A DNA stretch of 64,000 bases from G963674685 sp963674685 (GTDB lineage Bacteria > Lernaellota > Lernaellaia > JACKCT01). The stretch lies in the NCBI GenBank assembly GCA_963674685.2, contig CAXXWT010000007.1, forward strand, positions 1-64,000, written 5' to 3'. Each line of letters starts with the position of its first letter. The stretch's first letter is position 1. The translations under genes were made by a program, and so were the position numbers. Shown one piece after another: positions 54,400 through 63,956 of the stretch. Under the pieces are notes generated by a model that was not told the DNA's origin, made no database searches, and was given only the letters and a program-made list of their open reading frames with translations.

Positions 54400-56718
54400 T
54401 TATAGGCCTTCCTGGGCGACATCGCCGTATACCCCGATGAAGTCGTTCGCGTCGCCGATGATTTTCAGCGCGTCGACCTGAATCGTGTATCCCTCGAAGG
54501 TCGGAATCTCGATGGCCCCGAGCAAATTGCCCAAAAGCGGCACGACCAGCTCCACCAGCGTGGGCACGAAACCTTCGACGAAGGAATCGCTGAAATCGTA
54601 GTCCGTATCCAGGATGGACATCTCCACGTCGATGGCGTCCTCGTCGAAGTTCAGCGTGATTCTTCCCTGGCCGTCGATGTCGATCTCGGCGGGAAGATCC
54701 ATGGCCAAAGCGGCGGTGAACGCGAGAATCTCTCCGTCATCCGGGTGATCCACAACGAAGTCCAGCATGAATTCGCCGAGCTGGATTTTCGTGCGGAGGC
54801 TGCCGGTGTCTCCCATGTAGATGACGGGTTGCAACAAAGGCCGCAGGCGGATGATCACCGGCGCGTCGGGATGAATCTGCCACAGGCCCGGGAAGAAGAT
54901 GCCCAATATTTGCGTGTTGAGAATGGAGTCGTCTTCGAACTCCATATTCAGGACGCCGCTTCTGAAGATCGCGTACAGGGCTTGATTGAGGATATCGTCG
55001 TTGAGCGCAATGCCCATATTGTAAGGCCGGCTGGTGCCGGGAATGTACTGCTCGTCCATGTCCGGCATGTCTCCGGGTTTATAATAACTTCCCGGATTCG
55101 GCATGGACGGATCGTACGATTCGGCGCTCATTTTCGCCTTCATCCGGATGAAAAGTCCCTGGCTGTCGATGTCGGCGTGCGTGAAAACCGCTTCCAGATA
55201 ATAGTTGTGGTCCAGAAGTTCGAAATCGGTGGAAAGATCCAGTTCGTTGAGCTGTTCGGCCAGCGCTTCCTCCAGCGGTTCCTGCAGGAGCGACGGGCCG
55301 ATCAATTCGATGAATCCGGACACCAGACTCGACATGGCGTTGAAAAGCACATCGTCGAGGAATCCCAGGATATCTCCGACGATGCCCAGCAGATTCTGGA
55401 TATCGAGGTTGTCGACCGTCGTGGTCATATTCACGATGTCGACGCTCAGTTTCTCTTGGGGGGTGACGCCGACGATGACGGCGGCGGACACTTCAATATC
55501 CGCTTCGATGTAACCCGAATCGCCCCAGGTCAGGTCGTCGTCGAAACAACTGACGACGGGAATCAGGCCCCCGAGATCCACGCCCACATGCACGTCCGGC
55601 AGCACGACGATCAGTTGAAGCTCCTCGCCGACCATATTAAAAGCGATCTCCGGCGCGCCGAACGCAATGTCCGTCACCGTCAGTTCCGCGGTTCCGCCGA
55701 AGCAACCCAGGTCGAGGATGTCCTGGGTTCCGAAATCGTCGAGAAGATCCTGTACATCCATCTCTTGAATGATCTGCTGGGCGATATCCCCGATGGAGTT
55801 CATACCGGCATTCGTGACTCGGACTCCGACGGAGTCGTTGCAAAACTCGTCGTCATGGGTTTCGCCGTAGAGAACGGAGATGTGTTCGTTGCCGATCTGA
55901 TAACCGCCTTCGTTGTATGCCTTGACGGTGATGATATTCAGGCCGCTGCGCAAATGACGGTCGATGCCGAATTCGCCCGTGTCCGTATCATATTCGTCCG
56001 GGCTTTCGCCGCCGGCGAGAAGCTGCGCGCAGGCCTCGCCTTCGACCAGGCATCGGCCGGAAACATAGACCGTGTTTTGTTCCGAGAAAAGCCCGCGCTC
56101 CGGCGTATATATCTCGATCTCGGCGTCCTCGAGATCGGTAATGGTCACTTCGATTTCATTGGAGCGCATTCGCGAGGCCGCCGGATAAACGGCGGCGATG
56201 GTGTAGGTTTCGGCGCGATTGAAGAAGATGGATCCTTCCGCGGAATCATACTCGACGGCGCCGAAAACATCGGGCTCGATGTCCAGATCATAATCCGTGG
56301 GGCTGCCCATGTATGCACCGTATTGATCATACATTTTCACTTCCATGGCGAAGGCCGCGCCGGGGAAGAAAAGCTCCGTGGAATCCTCGGGGTCGGGAAA
56401 GAAAAAGAGTTTGATGCTGTTGCCGTTATCATCGTCGTCGTCGTCGTCGGCGTCGTCGTCGTCGGGCCAGAAATCATCGTCGCTATCGTCGTCATTGTCG
56501 TCATCATTATCGTCGTCGGGCATCCAGTCGTCATCGTCGCTGCCGGCGTCGTCATCCGCCGGCATCAGGTCGTCGTCCGAGTTATCGGCAAATGATCCAT
56601 GGCCGTCGGAATCGTCGCCGCCGGCGCAATTCAGGGTCGCGGCGAAAAGCACGAATGCCAGAAGCATAAACGGGATAAATCCAAGCGCAAATTCGCATCG
56701 CTTATTCCGCAACGTCAT
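54400..56718 (-). CDS. Asp-rich lipoprotein with BPI-like (TULIP) C-terminal half (copy 1)
   Basis: 772 residues. N-terminal leader ends in a plausible lipobox (ATLNC), then an Asp-rich linker of about 70 residues with repeated DDDN units. Residues about 100-270 are beta-rich domains (AMEVKMYDQYGAYMG, YTPERGLFSEQNTVYVSG). The remainder resembles the BPI/LBP fold: GIALNDDILNQALYAIFRSGVL (BPI C-domain helix pattern N-x-x-L-x-x-L), IIRLRPLLQPVIYM, and a last block FEGYTIQVDALKIIGDANDFIGVYG like the BPI end. So it may bind a lipid or LPS-like ligand. RBS GGGAGG; ATG at 56718. Paralogue of the next gene. The TULIP assignment is by pattern, not search. Confidence 0.65.
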   Translation of the reverse strand: MTLRNKRCEFALGFIPFMLLAFVLFAATLNCAGGDDSDGHGSFADNSDDDLMPADDDAGSDDDDWMPDDDNDDDNDDDSDDDFWPDDDDADDDDDDDNGNSIKLFFFPDPEDSTELFFPGAAFAMEVKMYDQYGAYMGSPTDYDLDIEPDVFGAVEYDSAEGSIFFNRAETYTIAAVYPAASRMRSNEIEVTITDLEDAEIEIYTPERGLFSEQNTVYVSGRCLVEGEACAQLLAGGESPDEYDTDTGEFGIDRHLRSGLNIITVKAYNEGGYQIGNEHISVLYGETHDDEFCNDSVGVRVTNAGMNSIGDIAQQIIQEMDVQDLLDDFGTQDILDLGCFGGTAELTVTDIAFGAPEIAFNMVGEELQLIVVLPDVHVGVDLGGLIPVVSCFDDDLTWGDSGYIEADIEVSAAVIVGVTPQEKLSVDIVNMTTTVDNLDIQNLLGIVGDILGFLDDVLFNAMSSLVSGFIELIGPSLLQEPLEEALAEQLNELDLSTDFELLDHNYYLEAVFTHADIDSQGLFIRMKAKMSAESYDPSMPNPGSYYKPGDMPDMDEQYIPGTSRPYNMGIALNDDILNQALYAIFRSGVLNMEFEDDSILNTQILGIFFPGLWQIHPDAPVIIRLRPLLQPVIYMGDTGSLRTKIQLGEFMLDFVVDHPDDGEILAFTAALAMDLPAEIDIDGQGRITLNFDEDAIDVEMSILDTDYDFSDSFVEGFVPTLVELVVPLLGNLLGAIEIPTFEGYTIQVDALKIIGDANDFIGVYGDVAQEGL

Positions 56719-56795
56719 GATGACCTCCCAAGGCGCCCCAAAGACATCATAATTTCATGAAGGCGGTATAATGACCTTATGCCGCCTCGAATGCT

Positions 56796-59051
56796 CTATT
56801 CCTCGATACTCGCCAGCGATCCGTACATGCCGATGAAGTCGTGAGATTCGCCCACCGCCATCAGGCTGTCGACCGAAAGAGTATAGCCCTCGAACGACGG
56901 GATGGCGATTCCGCCCAGAATATCTCCCAGCATCGGGATCACGCCTTCAATCAAATTCGGGATCAATTCCTCGACGAGACCGGCGTTAAAATGCATTGTC
57001 CCGTATTCGAACCAGACCGTGACATCGACGTCGAAGTCTTCGGGATCGACTTCGATGAAAAGCAATCCCTGGTCGTCGATGGTGATTCCCACGGGGAAAA
57101 TCAAAGTGATCGCCGCGGAGAACACTTTGACCTCGCCGCCGTCCGTGTCGATGATCACGTGCAGCATGTATTCGCCCATGGCCAGACTGGCGTTCAATCC
57201 GTCTCCCGATTCCATGGTGATAATCGGCTGCAACAGAGGTTCGAGGCGCAAGATGGCGGGATCATCCGCGCTAAACGGCGGCAGCACCAACTGCGGCGTC
57301 ACGAATATAAGCGCCATTTCCCCGGCCGTCAGACCGTCGATATCCATTCCCAGCACGCCGGCCTGGAACACTTCAAAGAGAGCCTGGTTGATAATGTCGT
57401 CGTTCAAAACGACGCCGAAACCATAAGGATCCAAATAATTCGGCGGTATGGTGGCCGTCATTTCCGGGTAGGTTCCCGCGATGCGGAAACTGCCGGGCAT
57501 TTCCGGCACATCGGGATCGACATCGTCGGAAGCGAAGTTGGCGCTCATCCAGATGGACAATCCCCCGTCGTAGAGGAAAATGTCGTCGAAATCGGCGCTG
57601 ATGTTGAACGTATGATCCAGCAGGTCGAAAGAACCGGCCAGAACCAGATCGTTGAGCAGATCCTCGATCATCGGCTGAAGCTCGTCGATGATGAGAGTGG
57701 AAAGCAGTTCTTCAAGGACCGGTCCGATCACGTCGCTGCCCAGCACGGTGTTGAGCAGGCCGTCGCAGGTGTCGCCGAATCCGCTGACTTCCGCGGAGTC
57801 CAGCCCCCCGACATCGATATTGTCGATCACCACCGACAATCCGCCGTCGGTTTCGGCGACGAAAATGTCCACGAAAGCCGTCAGGGACAGATCGGAAGCC
57901 GTCAATACGCCCGAATTTTCGCCGCCGCACAGAAGATCGAAAAATTCTCCGCTGCCCTGGAGCGCAATGGAGAGATTGATGATATGAATTTCCAGTTCGA
58001 GCACCGAATCATAATCGTCCGGTCCGATGTCGACCTGGAAATCGTCGTAATTGAATTCCGTCACACTCAATGAAACCGTATAGTCTCCCAAGGACTCTTC
58101 GAACAACGGATCGGGGATGTATTCCATGATGTCGATATCGCCGATCATATCCATGATGATGTCCTCGATGGAATTGAAACCCTCCTCGTTGACGCGGGCG
58201 CCTATCGCCGATTCGATCATTTCCCCGTCGGCTAAAGGATTGTCGCATTTCAAAACCGATACGTTGACCTCGCCCAGGGGAGCGTCCAACTCGCCCAGAG
58301 CGCGAACCACGATCCGGTTCAAGCCTTCCACCAGGTAAACCTCATACTGAAAATGCCCTTCATCGGTGAGGTCGATAATGGAATTGCCGTTGATTTCCAC
58401 TTTGGGGCAGGGTATTTCCTCACGGCTGTCGTTTTCAATTACGCAGGTGCCCTCGACGGTGACGCCGGCGCCTCCCTGGGTGAAAAGTCCCCGCTCCGGC
58501 GATATGAGCTCGATTTTCGCGGAGTTTTCTATCTGTATCAAAACCACCACAAGGTCGGAGTCGATATCCTTGCTGTTGAGGGTTGCGGTAATATAATAAA
58601 CCGTCTCTTGCGTCGGATCGAAAATGATCGTTTCCGTGTCCATATCCAATTGAAAGGATGCATCCGCCGGATCGGACTCCACGTTGATGGTGTAATCGTC
58701 GGTCTGCCCCAGAAACTCGTTGTCGGCGCCATATAGATCCACGCGCATTCCAAAGGAGGCGCCGGAATAAAAATACGAGTCTTCTTCATAAGGATCGGGA
58801 TCGAAACTCAAGACGATGTGATCGATCAGGTCGGGAGGAATCGTATCGTCATCGTCTAAGTCATCGTCTAAGTCATCGTCCGCGTCGTCGTTCAGGTCGT
58901 CATCCATATCGATATCGTCGTCGTCATCGGGTTCGGGATAATAGCCGGGTCTCGCTTCATCGTCGTCGTCGCCGCAAGCGCTCATAAGAATCGCGACGGA
59001 CGCGACGAGAATAATCACGATCATCGATCGCCAGACACTTTTTGCATTCAT
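56796..59051 (-). CDS. Asp-rich lipoprotein with BPI-like (TULIP) C-terminal half (copy 2)
   Basis: About 751 residues, tandem paralogue of the gene at 54400 with 78 bases between them. Lipobox LMSAC, then CGDDDDEARPGYYPEPDD and an Asp/Asn-Leu repeat linker (DDDLNDDADDDLDDD). Shared blocks include ISPERGLFTQGGAGVTVEG, SIGARVNEEGFNSIEDIIMD, GFGVVLNDDIINQALFEVFQAGVLGMD, AILRLEPLLQPIITMESGD and SFEGYTLSVDSLMAVGESHDFIGMYG. Start at 59051 with AAGGAG; the longer frame adds ten residues without RBS. Both genes might act as a pair that handles a lipid. Confidence 0.65.
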   Translation of the reverse strand: MNAKSVWRSMIVIILVASVAILMSACGDDDDEARPGYYPEPDDDDDIDMDDDLNDDADDDLDDDLDDDDTIPPDLIDHIVLSFDPDPYEEDSYFYSGASFGMRVDLYGADNEFLGQTDDYTINVESDPADASFQLDMDTETIIFDPTQETVYYITATLNSKDIDSDLVVVLIQIENSAKIELISPERGLFTQGGAGVTVEGTCVIENDSREEIPCPKVEINGNSIIDLTDEGHFQYEVYLVEGLNRIVVRALGELDAPLGEVNVSVLKCDNPLADGEMIESAIGARVNEEGFNSIEDIIMDMIGDIDIMEYIPDPLFEESLGDYTVSLSVTEFNYDDFQVDIGPDDYDSVLELEIHIINLSIALQGSGEFFDLLCGGENSGVLTASDLSLTAFVDIFVAETDGGLSVVIDNIDVGGLDSAEVSGFGDTCDGLLNTVLGSDVIGPVLEELLSTLIIDELQPMIEDLLNDLVLAGSFDLLDHTFNISADFDDIFLYDGGLSIWMSANFASDDVDPDVPEMPGSFRIAGTYPEMTATIPPNYLDPYGFGVVLNDDIINQALFEVFQAGVLGMDIDGLTAGEMALIFVTPQLVLPPFSADDPAILRLEPLLQPIITMESGDGLNASLAMGEYMLHVIIDTDGGEVKVFSAAITLIFPVGITIDDQGLLFIEVDPEDFDVDVTVWFEYGTMHFNAGLVEELIPNLIEGVIPMLGDILGGIAIPSFEGYTLSVDSLMAVGESHDFIGMYGSLASIEE

Positions 59052-59180
59052 TGAAAAACTCCTTTTTCCGGCCCCGGGCATTTTTCGTAAAAACCATTAT
59101 ACCGGAAACGGCCGATCCACGTCAAAATGAATGAACATGCGATGAAATCATTTTCCCGCCGGCGAAGAAATGCGAAGGCG

Positions 59181-59705
59181 TCAATCCGCCGCCGTCTTTG
59201 CCTTTTGGGATTTCAGGTATTTTTTTAGAGCCAGCTTTCTTTTCAGCGGGGACAGATGATCGAAAAACAGGACGCCGTCCAGGTGATCATTCTCATGCTG
59301 CACGGCGATCGCCAGCAAACCCTCGGCCTCCAACTCGAACGGATTGCCGTTTTCGTCATGGGCCCTCACGGCCACGCGTTCGGCCCTGTTGACCGTCTCA
59401 CTCATTTCCGGGACGGAAAGGCAGGCTTCCTCCCACGGGATATCGCCTTGTTTTTCCAGTATTTCGGGATTCACGAACACTCTCAAAACCGGCGTTCCGG
59501 TGGGATCGTTTTCCCTGACGTCGATCACGAAAACGCGCTTGTTGACCCCTATTTGCGGCGCCGCGAGCCCGACGCCCGGGGCCGAGTACATGGTTTCGGC
59601 CATATCGACGATCAAGGAGTGGAGGTCGTCGCCAAAATCGGACACGGTTTCACTTTCTTTTCGTAAAACCGGATCGGGATGCGTCAAAATAGTTTTTATG
59701 CTCAT
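59181..59705 (-). CDS. def: Peptide deformylase
   Basis: 174 residues. Removes N-formyl groups from new proteins. Motif 1 GVGLAAPQIG, motif 2 EEACLSVP (usual EGCLS), metal-binding QHENDHLDG (HExxH variant with Asn) near residue 135. The A instead of G in EACLS occurs in some deformylases. It lies 45 bases upstream-spaced from the histidine kinase (the kinase gene ends at 59751) on the same strand. Confidence 0.95.
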   Translation of the reverse strand: MSIKTILTHPDPVLRKESETVSDFGDDLHSLIVDMAETMYSAPGVGLAAPQIGVNKRVFVIDVRENDPTGTPVLRVFVNPEILEKQGDIPWEEACLSVPEMSETVNRAERVAVRAHDENGNPFELEAEGLLAIAVQHENDHLDGVLFFDHLSPLKRKLALKKYLKSQKAKTAAD

Positions 59706-59750
59706 CGTTGACTCGTTGCGTTTGACAGGCGCGGAAAGCTGCTTCCCCGC

Positions 59751-61397
59751 TTAGTTTATCGATTTGACGTTATTTTTCCGGGAACCCTGATTTTCCAACA
59801 TCGGCAATTCGATGCGCATGGTCGTTCCCTTCCCCACGGCGCTGTCCACCGAGACTTCGCCATTATGATCCTTAATGATGCTGTAGCTGATCGAAAGTCC
59901 CAAACCCGTGCCGTCGCCCACTTTTTTCGTGGTAAAGAACGGATCGAAGATATGGGAAATCTTGTCCGGCGGAATTCCCACGCCGGTGTCGGTGATCCGC
60001 ACAACGGCCTTGTCGCTTTCCAAACGGGTTTTAATTTCGATTTTACCCTGCTCCGGAATCGACTGAATGGCGTTGTGCAGGATGTTCATGAAAACCTGAT
60101 TGAGCTTTCCCGGGCTTCCGATGAGCCGTGGTATGTCCCCGTAATCCTTGATGATTTCCACACGGTTTTTATATTCATGACGCAGAATTTCCAGGGTGCT
60201 GTCGATTCCCTCGTTGATGTCCACTTCGGCTTTTTCGCCGGAATCGACCCTTGAAAACGTCCTTAAGTTTTGCACGATTTCCTTGATGCGCTGCGCGCCG
60301 GTGGCGACATTTTTGACGATTTTCGCCAGATCGTTGCGCACGTAATCGTAATCCATCTCCGTTTTGATTTCGTCGATCTTTTTCCGGTTGTCCTCGGAGA
60401 TGGTCATGGAGTCGAAGGTGTCGGTCAATCGGAGGAGATAATGAAGATTCTCTTCCAAAAGCGGGATGGAGCCGTAAATAAAGTTCGTGGGATTGTTGAT
60501 TTCATGCGCCACGCCGGCCACCAGAACGCCCAGGGACGCCATTTTTTCCGTCTGAACCAGAGCGTTTTGCGCCGTTTTCAATTCCTCATAAGCCTTTTGG
60601 AGCTGCTCGTTGGCGATGTGAAGCTCATCGTTGGCCACCGCCAGTTCCCGGGATCGAATCTCGATATTGCGCTCCAGTTTGATTCTCTGGGTCACGTCGC
60701 GGGCCAGTTCGATGCCGCCGATAATACTTCCGGCCTCGTCGCGTATGGGGCTTCCCGAGTTTTCCATGTAGAGAAGTTTGTCGTCCTTGGTGTAAACGCG
60801 CCGCAATGAGGTTTCCACCTTGCCCGTTTTATAGCTCCGCTTGATGGGGCAGCCGCCGCAGACATTGCTTTTATGCTCGAAAACTTTGTAACAGGATTCC
60901 CCGAGGCATTCGCCGAAAATTTTTCGCGCCGTATCATTGAGATAAATGATATTGAAATCCAGATCCACGATCGTGACGCAATCGCCGATCCCGCGCAAAA
61001 AGGCCTCGAATTTTCTTTTTTCTTCGGCCAGTTGAGCCTCGATATCCTCGTGGCTCATTTTTCCTTCGGTTTTCCCCAGACCGAATTCGCCGATTTTCAG
61101 CGCGGCGCCGACGGATGTGTTTTTATCTTCAGCCGCCGGTTTTGCCGCTTCCGGCCCATCGGATGGGGTGATCCGATAACGGGTCCCGTAAAGATACGCC
61201 CAAACGCCGCCGGCGAGCGAGACCACGCACCAAACTCCGATGACCAGAGCAAACTCACGCATCCCCGGGCCGGCGGGCCCCACGGTTTTAATGACCACGA
61301 GGGCGATTATCATCATAAGGGAAATGGGAATAACGGCGAAAAATACCAGCGGGAGGAATATCCGGGGTTTGTTCCCGGTTGTTTTATCGTCCTTCAT
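59751..61397 (-). CDS. PAS-domain sensor histidine kinase
   Basis: 548 residues. Two N-terminal membrane segments (IFLPLVFFAVIPISLMMIIALVVI; FALVIGVWCVVSLAGGVWAYLY). PAS domain around residues 125-235 with a Cys-rich motif (CLGESCYKVF, VCGGCPIK) found in redox-linked PAS domains. Coiled-coil region RELAVANDELHIANEQLQKA. Phospho-acceptor His in AGVAHEINNPTNF near 297; N box NILHNAIQSI; G boxes DTGVGIPPDKISHIFDPFFTTKK, GTGLGLS. The regulator gene precedes it with 2 bases between. Likely a signal partner for it. Confidence 0.92.
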   Translation of the reverse strand: MKDDKTTGNKPRIFLPLVFFAVIPISLMMIIALVVIKTVGPAGPGMREFALVIGVWCVVSLAGGVWAYLYGTRYRITPSDGPEAAKPAAEDKNTSVGAALKIGEFGLGKTEGKMSHEDIEAQLAEEKRKFEAFLRGIGDCVTIVDLDFNIIYLNDTARKIFGECLGESCYKVFEHKSNVCGGCPIKRSYKTGKVETSLRRVYTKDDKLLYMENSGSPIRDEAGSIIGGIELARDVTQRIKLERNIEIRSRELAVANDELHIANEQLQKAYEELKTAQNALVQTEKMASLGVLVAGVAHEINNPTNFIYGSIPLLEENLHYLLRLTDTFDSMTISEDNRKKIDEIKTEMDYDYVRNDLAKIVKNVATGAQRIKEIVQNLRTFSRVDSGEKAEVDINEGIDSTLEILRHEYKNRVEIIKDYGDIPRLIGSPGKLNQVFMNILHNAIQSIPEQGKIEIKTRLESDKAVVRITDTGVGIPPDKISHIFDPFFTTKKVGDGTGLGLSISYSIIKDHNGEVSVDSAVGKGTTMRIELPMLENQGSRKNNVKSIN

Positions 61398-61399
61398 TG

Positions 61400-62539
61400 T
61401 CAGTCTGCGATCTCGATCCGATTTCGCCCTTGTTGCTTGGCTTTGTACAGGGCTTTGTCCACCATATCGATGATGCCCTGCTTGGAAGCCACCTTTTCAT
61501 GGGGATAATAAGCGATTCCTATGGACACGGAGGGTTGAACGGCGCTGCCGCTTTCCGTCATCAGCTTCGTGGCCCTGATGTCGGCGTGAATTCGCTTGGC
61601 CATATACACGGCCCGGTCTTCGCCGGTATGCGGTAAAATGACGATGAATTCATCGCCGCCGTAACGGGTCGGCCAGTCCGTTTCGCGTATGTTGCGCCGT
61701 ATCTTTTCCGTCACGCGCCTGAGAACCTTGTCTCCGAAAGGATGGCCGAATGTGTCGTTGATTTCCTTGAAATTATCCAGGTCGACCATGATCAGGGATA
61801 AATTCAGGTCGTAGCGCTTTGCACGGCCCATCTCGCTTTCCAGAAGCTGATGCATATAGCGCATATTGTAGAATCCCGTAAGGCCGTCGGTGATCGACAG
61901 CCGCTCCAGCTTCTTGTTGACCGCCTCCAGTTTGACGTTTTTGCGCTTGATTTCCTCCTGCGCCTCGATCAGCTCCACATTGGATTGAGCCAGCTTCTCG
62001 CTCATTTCCACGGCGAGTTCTTTCTGCTGCTTGTATTCCATGGCCAGGCGTTCGATTTCCGCCTTTTGCTTGACGAGTTCCTCGTTCGCTTGCTTGAGTT
62101 CGCGGTTTTTGACGATCAATTCCTGCGTCAGTTTTTTATTGCGCTCCTGCAAATCGAAACGGCGCAATTCCGTCGCAACAATGACGCGCAGTTCCGACGG
62201 ATCGTAAGGCTTGCTGATGTAGCGATGAACTTCGCCCTTGTTGATGGCGTCCACGGCGACTTTCATGTCCGCGTAACCGGTAATCAAAATCCGAATAATC
62301 TGCTCGTATTGGGCCTTGCAGACTTCAAGAAGCTCCGTTCCCGAAAGTCCCGGCATCCTCTGGTCGGAGATGACCATATGGATTTCCTCGTTGCGCAAAA
62401 CGCCCAGAGCTTCCTCGCCGGACATGGCTTTGAAAATGAGATTGCCGCGGCGAAGCGTCGACGCCAGCAAATCGAGATTTTCCTCTTCATCGTCCACGAT
62501 TAGGATACGATGTTTTTCATCCTGCATCTTCTGGACCAA
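61400..62539 (-). CDS. Receiver-GGDEF response regulator (diguanylate cyclase)
   Basis: 379 residues. Receiver domain ILIVDDEEENLDLL, phospho-Asp in HMVISDQRMPGLSG, then a long coiled coil (residues 140-215, rich in Glu/Lys), then GGDEF catalytic domain with RYGGDEFIVILP near 293. An inhibitory site RxxD (RETD) lies five residues before GGDEF, indicating product feedback by cyclic di-GMP. TTG start at 62539 with GGAGG upstream; in-frame ATG (QDEKHR) twelve bases later is an alternative. Directly upstream of the kinase gene, 2 bases apart. Confidence 0.93.
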   Translation of the reverse strand: MVQKMQDEKHRILIVDDEEENLDLLASTLRRGNLIFKAMSGEEALGVLRNEEIHMVISDQRMPGLSGTELLEVCKAQYEQIIRILITGYADMKVAVDAINKGEVHRYISKPYDPSELRVIVATELRRFDLQERNKKLTQELIVKNRELKQANEELVKQKAEIERLAMEYKQQKELAVEMSEKLAQSNVELIEAQEEIKRKNVKLEAVNKKLERLSITDGLTGFYNMRYMHQLLESEMGRAKRYDLNLSLIMVDLDNFKEINDTFGHPFGDKVLRRVTEKIRRNIRETDWPTRYGGDEFIVILPHTGEDRAVYMAKRIHADIRATKLMTESGSAVQPSVSIGIAYYPHEKVASKQGIIDMVDKALYKAKQQGRNRIEIAD

Positions 62540-62654
62540 ATTTTCCTCCGCCGCATCAGCGGCTCAATCACTTCCAACATCGCCGTTTTTTTACGACGAT
62601 CTTTCGCGCGGTATCTGTAGGACGACCGGTCATTTCGCCCTTACTTTAGCCACT

Positions 62655-63956
62655 TTAGAGATATTTTACAAAGATTTCCACAACATACATGTGACTTTTA
62701 TCCTTGGAAAAAGCCACCCCTATTCCGCCCTTGTCCACGTGGGAATCGACGATATTCATCCGATGCGCCGGCGATCCCATAAACCCTTCGTGAACATCCT
62801 CCGCGCTCTGGTTGACGGCCACGTTTTCCGTGATCCTCGCGAATCTCAATCCTTGAGCCTTGGCTCTTGTCGCCACGTCCCCGGATGCGGCCGAAATATG
62901 AGAGACCTTGCCTGTTTTGAGCATTTCTTCCGCGTATTTCTGCGCAACCTGCGTCGCCTTCGCGTCGTATTTGACTTTTTTCAGACCGACCTTTTCCCGC
63001 TCCATATTGACAAGCTCGAAAATCCGCTTGCGAGCCTCGGAAATCGTATTGACCGCAACGCGATCGAGCGTCTCGGTTTCTTCTCCCGAGTCTTCGCCCT
63101 CGACCCGGACCGTAAACAAAGCGGCCACCTCGGGACCTTCCAGGCCGTCGAGCATCATTTCAACGATGTTGGAGCCGGATTCGCTAAAGGAAATGACCTG
63201 ACTGAAAGAACCGTCGCCGGATAAATACGGAGAAACGCTTTGGGCGCCGTTTCTTCCCTGCACGTAAACGGTCAGTTGATTGCCGGGAAGAGTCACGTAA
63301 CCCGTCAGTTTATAATCTCTATGGGGAAACACCGCGCGGGGAAAAGGTTCGAGTTCTATCGCTTTTCGCGTCATGAGTATCGAGACGATATAGGACGGCG
63401 GAAGCCAGGTTCTGGCGACGCCGATCCCGTAATTTGTGAAGCGCTTGGTTTTGATCTCGTTTCCGATGGCGTCAAGGATTGCTCCGCGGGTTTGCTCCAG
63501 TTTTCCCACATGCAAAAACAAGGTTTGGTAGGCGCTTTCCGTCACCCCCATCTCGTCCAGATAGTTCTTGATCGTGACGCTTTCGATCTTATCGATCAAT
63601 TCCACGCCTTCCGCCTTGAAATACAGGGATATATTCCGGGCGGCGGCCCTCAGAGCCGGATCGACGTAGACGTCGTCCGAAACCCCCAGATCGCTCAACA
63701 GGCTTTCCATCAGGGATTCCATCTTCTTTTCCGGCTTGTTGACCTTATACGCGCCCGGATCCTCGTCGTACCGCGCCGGCCCCGGAACGGATTCATACTG
63801 TTTCAGGCAGGAAGGCATGGCCGCCAGGTAAAGGGATACGGCCGCCGCCGCAAGGAGCCCGTGGAAATGCGGCGTCACGAAACGAAAAACGATCCATAAT
63901 CGACATCGGATCAAAGCGACTTGACAGCCCGGAGATTCTCCTTTTGGCAAAATCAC
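62655..63956 (-). CDS. CAP/SCP-domain lipoprotein
   Basis: 433 residues. A hydrophobic leader with lipobox-like MPSC near residue 50 is followed by a linker and a domain of unknown function (RAAARNISLYFK, KLTGYVTLPGNQLTVYVQGRNG beta-rich). C-terminal about 120 residues form the CAP (SCP/PR1) domain: RIFELVNMEREKVGLKKVKYD, YAEEMLKTGKVSH, RITENVAVNQS, and GFMGSPAHRMNIV. Such proteins are secreted binding proteins, sometimes lipid- or peptide-binding. GTG start at 63956 with an unusual overlap of RBS and codon; start is uncertain. Confidence 0.78.
   Translation of the reverse strand: MILPKGESPGCQVALIRCRLWIVFRFVTPHFHGLLAAAAVSLYLAAMPSCLKQYESVPGPARYDEDPGAYKVNKPEKKMESLMESLLSDLGVSDDVYVDPALRAAARNISLYFKAEGVELIDKIESVTIKNYLDEMGVTESAYQTLFLHVGKLEQTRGAILDAIGNEIKTKRFTNYGIGVARTWLPPSYIVSILMTRKAIELEPFPRAVFPHRDYKLTGYVTLPGNQLTVYVQGRNGAQSVSPYLSGDGSFSQVISFSESGSNIVEMMLDGLEGPEVAALFTVRVEGEDSGEETETLDRVAVNTISEARKRIFELVNMEREKVGLKKVKYDAKATQVAQKYAEEMLKTGKVSHISAASGDVATRAKAQGLRFARITENVAVNQSAEDVHEGFMGSPAHRMNIVDSHVDKGGIGVAFSKDKSHMYVVEIFVKYL

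Noticed and set aside
54745..56595. 616-codon plus frame opposite the Asp-rich lipoprotein
   Set aside because: Mirror of the Asp-codon repeats; gives low-complexity Val-Ile runs, not a real protein.
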